Below are positions 6,820-10,756 of a stretch of 10,756 bases of DNA, one piece after another. The notes beneath the pieces were generated by a model, which was given only the letters and a program-made list of their open reading frames with translations, was not told the origin of the DNA and did no database searches. Positions within the stretch are counted from its first letter, which is position 1. Each line of letters begins with the position of its first letter. The DNA comes from an uncultured beta proteobacterium (lineage in GTDB: Bacteria; Pseudomonadota; Gammaproteobacteria; Burkholderiales; Burkholderiaceae_C): contig CAISIP010000137.1 in NCBI GenBank assembly GCA_903885415.1, forward strand, positions 1-10,756, read 5' to 3'. The translations under genes and the position numbers were made by a program.

Positions 6820-7782
6820 ATGCAACGCAAAATATTGCTCGCTGTAGGGCTGGGTGTCCTAGCCGGACTGGCGATGGCCCAGGGCTATCCCAGCAAGGTG
6901 GTGAAACTACAGGTTCCGTTTGCGCCTGGCGGTACAACCGACATCGTCGCGCGCGTGATCGCCGAGCCGCTGGGCCGCGCGATGGGACAAAGCGTGGTCA
7001 TCGAGAACAAGGCCGGCGGCGGCGGACTGGTTGGCGCCAACGAAACCGCCAAGGCCGCCCCGGACGGCTACTCGCTCGGAATGGCGACTGTTTCGACGAC
7101 AGCGGCCAACCCGGCGATCAACCCGAAGATGCCGTACAACGCAGAGACCGATTTCACGCCCGTGATCAATATCGCCGCAACCCCCAACGTGATCGCGGTG
7201 CATCCGAGTTTTCCGGCCAAGAACTACAAGGACTTTGTCGCCGCGCTCAAGAGGTCGCCGGGAAAGTACTCCTATTCCTCGTCCGGAACCGGCGGCATCG
7301 GCCATCTGCAGACTGAACTGTGGAAGACCTTGGAAGGGGTCTATGTGACGCACATACCGTACAGCGGCGCGGGTCCGGCGCTGCGCGACACGGTCGGGGG
7401 CCAGGTCGAGATTATTTTTGACAATGTGCCGTCAGCGCTGCCGCATATCAAGGCCGGGCGGCTGGTGGCGTTGGCGGTGGCCGCCCCGCAGCGGCTGGCT
7501 GCGCTGCCCGAGGTGCCGACCTTCAAGGAACTCGGGCTCGAGCCGGTGAACCGGATGGCGTACTACGGCATAGTCGGGCCCCGTGGGATGCCCAGGGACG
7601 TGGTCGACAAGATCAACGCCGCGACCCGCAAGGCGCTCGAGGACCCTGCGGTCCGCAAACGCATCGAGGACACCGGCTCGGTGGTTCTGGGCAACACGCC
7701 CGAACAATTTGCGCTGCAAATGAAGGACGAACTGGCCGTCTACCGCAAGGTGGTCGAATCGGCCAAGCTCAAGCTCGATTGA
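6820..7782 (+). CDS. Bug/TctC family tripartite tricarboxylate transporter substrate-binding protein
   Basis: This is a periplasmic solute-binding protein of the Bug family (Bordetella uptake gene), related to TctC. Such proteins trap carboxylates or other small organic anions for TctAB-type permeases or for sensing. The 320 residues include a signal peptide (1-20, cut expected after LAMA). The mature protein then shows the family blocks YPSKVVKLQVPFAPGGTTD (23-41), VVIENKAGGGG (59-69), PDGYSLGMAT (81-90), THIPYSGAGPAL (177-188) and a C-terminal region with RGMPRDVV (255-262). Length is typical. A GGGAG Shine-Dalgarno (6805-6809) lies 10 nt before the ATG. No tctA or tctB membrane genes are nearby, so it is an orphan, as most Bug proteins are. 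The ligand cannot be predicted. The xerD start follows 17 bp after the stop. Confidence 0.94.
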   Translation: MQRKILLAVGLGVLAGLAMAQGYPSKVVKLQVPFAPGGTTDIVARVIAEPLGRAMGQSVVIENKAGGGGLVGANETAKAAPDGYSLGMATVSTTAANPAINPKMPYNAETDFTPVINIAATPNVIAVHPSFPAKNYKDFVAALKRSPGKYSYSSSGTGGIGHLQTELWKTLEGVYVTHIPYSGAGPALRDTVGGQVEIIFDNVPSALPHIKAGRLVALAVAAPQRLAALPEVPTFKELGLEPVNRMAYYGIVGPRGMPRDVVDKINAATRKALEDPAVRKRIEDTGSVVLGNTPEQFALQMKDELAVYRKVVESAKLKLD

Positions 7783-7799
7783 TCGCGTCGGCAGCGCCC

Positions 7800-8705
7800 A
7801 TGCCTCGAGTCAGCGAAGCAGCCATTGACGCCTTCGCCGATGCGCTGTGGCTCGAGTCGGGCCTGTCGAAGAACACGCTGATGGCGTACCGGCGCGATCT
7901 GGGCCTGTTTGCGGCCTGGCTCGCTGCGCAGGGGCTGGCGCTCGATGCGGCGCAAGAGCATCACATCCACGGCTATTTTTCGGCGCGCCATGCCAGCACC
8001 AAGGCGACGTCGGCGAACCGCAGGCTCAGCGTGATGCGCCGCTATTTTGGCTGGGCGGTGCGCGAGCGCTACATCGTGCAGGATCCGACGCTGCGGCTGC
8101 AGGCGGCACGGCAGGCCATGCGGGTCCCCAAGACGCTGAGCGAGGCCGAGGTGGAGGCCCTGCTGCAGGCGCCCGACTGCGCAACGCATCTTGGCCAGCG
8201 CGACCGCGCCATGCTCGAGTTGATGTACGCCAGCGGTCTGCGGGTCAGCGAACTGGTGGGTCTGGGGGTTCTCAACCTTAGCCTGGCGGACCATGTGCTG
8301 CGGGTATTTGGCAAGGGCAACAAGGAGCGCCTGGTTCCCTTTGGTGAAGTCGCCGGCGCGTGGCTGCAGCGCTATTTGGCGCAGGCGCGTCCCGCGCTGC
8401 TGGGTCAGCGCCAAAGTGCCGCGCTGTTTGTCACCGCCAGCGGCGCCAAGGCCGGCAGTGCGATGTCGCGCGTGATGTTCTGGGGCAACGTCAAGCGCTA
8501 TGCGGCGGTCGCTGGAATTGCCACCGCGCCTTCGCCGCATACCTTGCGCCATGCTTTCGCGACGCACCTTCTGAACCATGGCGCCGACCTGCGCGCGGTG
8601 CAACTGCTGCTGGGGCACGCCGATATCTCGACGACCACCATCTACACCCATGTGGCGCGTGAAAGGCTCAAGTCGATGCACGCCCGCCATCATCCGCGCG
8701 CGTAG
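7800..8705 (+). CDS. xerD: Site-specific tyrosine recombinase XerD
   Basis: XerD acts with XerC at dif near the replication terminus, under FtsK control, to resolve chromosome dimers. From ATG 7800 the protein has 301 residues (E. coli XerD has 298). The SAM-like N-terminal DNA-binding domain covers about 5-95. The catalytic domain carries R148 (SGLRVSEL), Lys 172 (FGKGNKERLVP), H247 and R250 (HTLRHAFATH), H273 (LLGHADIST) and the nucleophile Y282 (TIYTH). The N-terminal DALWLESGLSKNTLMAYRRD segment and the HHPRA C-terminus match XerD rather than XerC. A TTG at 7779, overlapping the stop of the preceding gene, would add seven residues; neither start has a good ribosome site, and ATG fits the family length better. 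It may be read through from the Bug-type gene upstream. No mobile-element hallmarks surround it. Confidence 0.95.
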   Translation: MPRVSEAAIDAFADALWLESGLSKNTLMAYRRDLGLFAAWLAAQGLALDAAQEHHIHGYFSARHASTKATSANRRLSVMRRYFGWAVRERYIVQDPTLRLQAARQAMRVPKTLSEAEVEALLQAPDCATHLGQRDRAMLELMYASGLRVSELVGLGVLNLSLADHVLRVFGKGNKERLVPFGEVAGAWLQRYLAQARPALLGQRQSAALFVTASGAKAGSAMSRVMFWGNVKRYAAVAGIATAPSPHTLRHAFATHLLNHGADLRAVQLLLGHADISTTTIYTHVARERLKSMHARHHPRA

Positions 8706-8725
8706 GCGCGCTGAAGGCCGGCTTT

Positions 8726-8731
8726 TACAAT
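8726..8731 (+). promoter_or_regulatory. Putative -10 box of the gamma-CA/hslO unit (TACAAT)
   Basis: TACAAT in GCTTTTACAATAG matches five of six -10 positions and ends 21 nt before the ATG at 8753. It leaves room for a short leader with the Shine-Dalgarno AGGAG at 8740-8744. It suggests a promoter separate from xerD, in the 47-bp gap. No good -35 box is visible. Confidence 0.45.
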
Positions 8732-8752
8732 AGTTCAACAGGAGAAACGGGT

Positions 8753-9277
8753 ATGGCGGTTTTTGAACTCGACGGCGTCGCGCCGCGACTGGGCGCGTCG
8801 GCTTGGGTTGCGGACAGTGCGCAGGTGATCGGGAATGTGGAGCTCGGCGACGGCGCCAATGTCTGGTTTGGTGCCGTTGTGCGCGGAGATAACGAGGCCG
8901 TGCGTATCGGGCGGCGGACCAATATCCAGGACGGCAGCGTGCTGCATAGCGACGTGGGGGTCCCGTTGACGCTCGGCGACGACGTGACGATCGGCCACAT
9001 GGTGATGCTCCATGGCTGCACCATTGGCGACGGCAGCCTGATTGGCATGGGGGCGATCATCCTCAACGGCGCCAGGATCGGAAAGGGCTGCCTGGTCGGC
9101 GCCGGCTCGCTGGTCACCGAGGGCAAGGAGTTTGCCGATGGCTCGATGATCATGGGCAGTCCTGCCAAGGCCGTGCGGGCGCTTTCTGACGAGCAGCGTT
9201 TGGGCCTGCTGCCGGTTGCTCAGCACTATGTGGATAACGCCATGCGCTTCAAATCCGGCTTGAAGAAGCTCGCATGA
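8753..9277 (+). CDS. Gamma-class carbonic anhydrase-like hexapeptide-repeat protein (YrdA family)
   Basis: This 174-residue left-handed beta-helix protein belongs to the gamma carbonic anhydrase/YrdA/PaaY group. Imperfect [LIV]GxxxxI hexapeptide turns run from about 25 to 135 (for example VIGNVELGDGANVWFGAVV and TIGDGSLIGMGAIILNG), followed by a C-terminal helix. The three zinc-binding histidines of archaeal Cam are conserved as H65 (VLHSD), H82 and H87 (IGHMVMLHGC). R44 and D46 in VVRGDN and the NIQDGSVLH block are also family features. The acidic proton-shuttle loop of Cam is absent, as in most bacterial homologues, so carbonic anhydrase activity is not assured. An AGGAG Shine-Dalgarno at 8740-8744 fixes the ATG start. 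The stop is 42 bp before hslO, so co-transcription is likely. Confidence 0.92.
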   Translation: MAVFELDGVAPRLGASAWVADSAQVIGNVELGDGANVWFGAVVRGDNEAVRIGRRTNIQDGSVLHSDVGVPLTLGDDVTIGHMVMLHGCTIGDGSLIGMGAIILNGARIGKGCLVGAGSLVTEGKEFADGSMIMGSPAKAVRALSDEQRLGLLPVAQHYVDNAMRFKSGLKKLA

Positions 9278-9327
9278 CCCAAGCCGGGCCGGTCGCTGCG
9301 ACCGGATTCGGGATCGCACTTGTCTGA
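9274..9327 (+). other. Possible 17-codon micro-ORF bridging gamma-CA and hslO
   Basis: An ATG in an ATGA overlap with the gamma-CA stop opens a 17-codon frame (MTQAGPVAATGFGIALV) that ends at TGA 9325-9327, just after the TTG start of hslO at 9320. It would carry ribosomes from gamma-CA directly to the hslO start. There is no homology argument for a functional peptide, and a chance ORF this short is easy to get. Confidence 0.15.
9289..9305. other. Perfect hairpin in the hslO leader
   Basis: CCGGTCGCTGCGACCGG is a perfect inverted repeat. It gives a 7-bp stem with a 3-nt loop, or 6 bp with a 5-nt loop. It lies 4 nt before the GGGAT purine stretch (9310-9314) that could be the hslO ribosome site, and inside the micro-ORF. 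There is no T-tract, so it does not look like a terminator. A role in translational control or mRNA processing is possible. Confidence 0.5.
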
Positions 9328-10303
9328 ACTGCACAAATTCATCTTCGACGGCTTGCCGGTGCGCGGCATCGTCGTGCGGCTGACCAGCGCCTGGACCGAG
9401 ATACTGCGCCGGCGCGCTGCCAACACGACCGCAGGCGCCTATGCGCCTGCGGTGCAGCAGATGCTCGGGGAGTTGCTGGCCGCAGCGACGCTGATGCAGT
9501 CGAACATCAAGTTCGACGGCGCGCTGGTGATGCAGATCTTCGGAGATGGTCCGGTCAAGCTCGCCGTTGTCGAGGTGCAGTCCGATCTTTCATTGCGCGC
9601 GACGGCGACGGTAGTCGGCGCGATCGACGCCTGGGCCAGCCTGAGCGACATGGTCAATCGTGACAATCTGGGTCGCTGCGCGATCACGCTGGACCCCGGG
9701 CGCCGCTTTCCCGGCCAGCAGCCCTACCAGGGCGTGGTGCCCCTGTGTGGCGACCGCGGCGAAAAGTTGGAAAGACTCAGCGAGGTGGTGCAGCACTACA
9801 TGCTGCAAAGCGAACAGCTCGACACCACGCTGGTGCTCGCAGCCGACGACCAGGTCGCCGCCGGGTTGCTGATCCAGCGCCTGCCGATGCAAGGCGCTGG
9901 GAATCTGGCTGGCGGCAGGCGCAGCATGGCCGACGAAGATCAGATCGGGCTCAACGAGCACTACAACCGCATCGCCACGCTGGCGGCCAGCCTCAAGCGC
10001 GACGAGTTGCTGGGTCTGGACGTCGATACGCTGCTTCGAAGGCTTTTCTGGCAAGAGCGCTTGACCCGTTTCGAAGCGTTGACGGGGGACGCAGCCCCAC
10101 GCTTTGCCTGCAGCTGCAGCGCCCAGCGCGTCGACGCCATGCTCGTCGGACTGGGCCAGGAAGAGGCCCAAAGTATCATCGCCGAGCGCGGTGAAATCGA
10201 GGTGGCTTGTGAGTTCTGCGGCGCCCAGTACCGCTACGATGCGATCGATGCGGCGCAGCTGTTCAACCCTTTGGCAGCCGGCGGAACTTCAAGCGCGCAG
10301 TAG
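9320..10303 (+). CDS. hslO: Hsp33 redox-regulated chaperone HslO
   Basis: Hsp33 is a cytoplasmic holdase that is switched on when oxidation and unfolding release zinc from its C-terminal domain; it protects proteins during combined oxidative and heat stress. The product has 327 residues, slightly longer than E. coli Hsp33 (292). The N-terminal domain (about 1-190) includes FDGALVMQIFGDGPVKL (65-81), GRCAITLDP (118-126) and PYQGVVPL (135-142). A linker follows (about 195-260), then the redox domain with zinc cysteines C264, C266, C297 and C300 (FACSCS and CEFC). Two more cysteines, C120 and C143, lie in the N-terminal domain. The start is TTG at 9320, giving the familiar MSELHKFIFDGLPVRG opening; no in-frame ATG fits. 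Probably co-transcribed with the gamma-CA gene, and convergent with ftsB. Confidence 0.95.
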   Translation: MSELHKFIFDGLPVRGIVVRLTSAWTEILRRRAANTTAGAYAPAVQQMLGELLAAATLMQSNIKFDGALVMQIFGDGPVKLAVVEVQSDLSLRATATVVGAIDAWASLSDMVNRDNLGRCAITLDPGRRFPGQQPYQGVVPLCGDRGEKLERLSEVVQHYMLQSEQLDTTLVLAADDQVAAGLLIQRLPMQGAGNLAGGRRSMADEDQIGLNEHYNRIATLAASLKRDELLGLDVDTLLRRLFWQERLTRFEALTGDAAPRFACSCSAQRVDAMLVGLGQEEAQSIIAERGEIEVACEFCGAQYRYDAIDAAQLFNPLAAGGTSSAQ

Positions 10304-10311
10304 GCGGCACT

Positions 10312-10327
10312 GGCGATGTGGCTCGCC
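10312..10327. terminator. Possible bidirectional hairpin between hslO and ftsB
   Basis: GGCGA (10312-10316) pairs with TCGCC (10323-10327) around a 6-nt loop, in the 31-bp gap between the convergent hslO and ftsB stops. The position suits a shared terminator, but the stem is short and no T-tract follows on either strand. Confidence 0.3.
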
Positions 10328-10334
10328 CCATGGC

Positions 10335-10610
10335 CTACTTGGTGATCTGAACCAGTATCTCGTTGGGTCGGACCATACCCAGTTCGAAGCGGGCTTTTTC
10401 CTCGACCATTTCCAGCCCTTCCTTGAGGTCGCGGACCTCGGCTGCCAGGCGCTCGTTGGCCTGGCGCGCGCGTTCGTTGCGGCCCTTTTGGATTTCAAGC
10501 TGCTGCGACAGTGCCGCCACGTTCGGAATGCTGCCGCGACCCACCCAGAGCTGCGCATGCAGGATCAGCAGCAGCGTGGCCAGTGCCAGGGGAACGAGGC
10601 GGTTGCGCAT
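10335..10610 (-). CDS. ftsB: Cell division protein FtsB
   Basis: FtsB is a small bitopic divisome protein that binds FtsL and FtsQ and helps activate septal peptidoglycan synthesis by FtsWI. The 91-residue product has a short cytoplasmic tip (MRNR), one membrane helix (about 5-22) and a periplasmic coiled coil (about 30-72) with regular hydrophobic spacing and many charged residues. The conserved C-terminal block VEEKARFELGMVRPNEILVQI (69-89) follows. The length is slightly less than E. coli FtsB (103). The gene lies 44 bp downstream of eno in the same direction, a common arrangement in proteobacteria, and is probably transcribed with it. No strong Shine-Dalgarno precedes the ATG at 10610. 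Confidence 0.95.
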   Translation of the reverse strand: MRNRLVPLALATLLLILHAQLWVGRGSIPNVAALSQQLEIQKGRNERARQANERLAAEVRDLKEGLEMVEEKARFELGMVRPNEILVQITK

Positions 10611-10654
10611 GGGCCTGGGTGGCTTCGGAGCGGTGCGGGCGTTAGGGCCTGGTG

Positions 10655-10756
10655 CTAGCGCAGGTTGTAGAAAGCCGCGCGACCCGGGTAGGTGGCGACG
10701 TCGCCCAGATCCTCCTCAATGCGCAGCAACTGGTTGTACTTGGCCATCCGGTCCGA
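10655..10756 (-). CDS. eno: Enolase, C-terminal 33 residues (5' part outside window)
   Basis: Enolase converts 2-phosphoglycerate to phosphoenolpyruvate in glycolysis and is also a degradosome component in some proteobacteria. Only the C-terminal end lies in the window: 33 residues and a TAG stop at 10657-10655. The tail contains SDRMAKYNQLLRIEEDLG and ends in AAFYNLR, which match the conserved last helix of bacterial enolases. The frame is uninterrupted to the window edge. ftsB follows downstream after 44 bp, which supports the assignment. Confidence 0.93.
   Translation of the reverse strand, partial: SDRMAKYNQLLRIEEDLGDVATYPGRAAFYNLR

Noticed and set aside
6020..6847. A 275-codon plus-strand frame opposite the AEC permease
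   Set aside because: It is Gln/Arg/Ala-rich, has no family features and is the shadow of a clearly hydrophobic transporter gene.
7800..8705. Tyrosine recombinase as sign of an integron, phage or other mobile element
   Set aside because: The length, HHPRA C-terminus and context are those of chromosomal XerD; no attachment-site repeats, excisionase, tRNA gene or cargo genes flank it.
7740..8738. A 332-codon minus-strand frame opposite xerD
   Set aside because: xerD has all catalytic residues and full length; the opposite frame is a compositional shadow rich in His, Arg and Gln.
1..10756. CRISPR arrays, tRNA or rRNA genes, insertion sequences, defence or secretion islands
   Set aside because: I found no regularly spaced repeats, tRNA cloverleaf, transposase or defence-family protein; coding sequence fills nearly the whole window with known housekeeping families.

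Overview
The window is a GC-rich stretch of ordinary chromosomal housekeeping genes, most likely from a betaproteobacterium of the order Burkholderiales. The evidence is a Bug/TctC-type solute-binding protein (a family strongly expanded in Burkholderiales), the eno-ftsB pair, an HslO and an enolase tail of betaproteobacterial character, and recurrent TACAAT/TAAAAT -10-like boxes just upstream of start codons. The family or genus cannot be fixed from the sequence. There are thirteen protein-coding genes, tightly packed. I see no rRNA, tRNA, CRISPR array, insertion sequence or prophage.

Layout. Positions 1-1195 hold the N-terminal 398 codons of mutL (minus strand, 3' end cut off by the window). 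Divergent from it, after 59 bp, is dedA (1255-1911, plus). Convergent with dedA is amiC (1927-3330, minus), whose start overlaps the stop of the upstream gene tsaE (minus, start near 3854). Head-to-head with tsaE is queG (3855-4952, plus), and a nicotinamidase/isochorismatase-like hydrolase (4949-5755) follows it with an ATGA overlap. An AEC-family permease (5792-6703, minus) is convergent with that hydrolase. Divergent from the permease is a second plus-strand run: a Bug-type periplasmic binding protein (6820-7782), xerD (7800-8705), a gamma-carbonic-anhydrase-like protein (8753-9277) and hslO (9320-10303). The window closes with the minus-strand eno (partial, 10655-10756) and ftsB (10335-10610).

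How the genes fit together. Several themes are interleaved: DNA maintenance (MutL mismatch repair, XerD chromosome dimer resolution), cell envelope and division (AmiC septal peptidoglycan cleavage, FtsB divisome, DedA membrane homeostasis), tRNA modification (TsaE for t6A, QueG for queuosine), redox/heat stress (HslO), and small-molecule metabolism or transport (hydrolase, AEC permease, Bug protein, gamma-CA, enolase). Nothing indicates a horizontally acquired island. I found no strong candidate for a novel multi-gene system. The points worth a second look are small: the abutting tsaE/queG start codons, a micro-ORF plus perfect hairpin before hslO, close -10-like boxes at the mutL/dedA divergence, and the unassigned substrate of the queG-coupled hydrolase.
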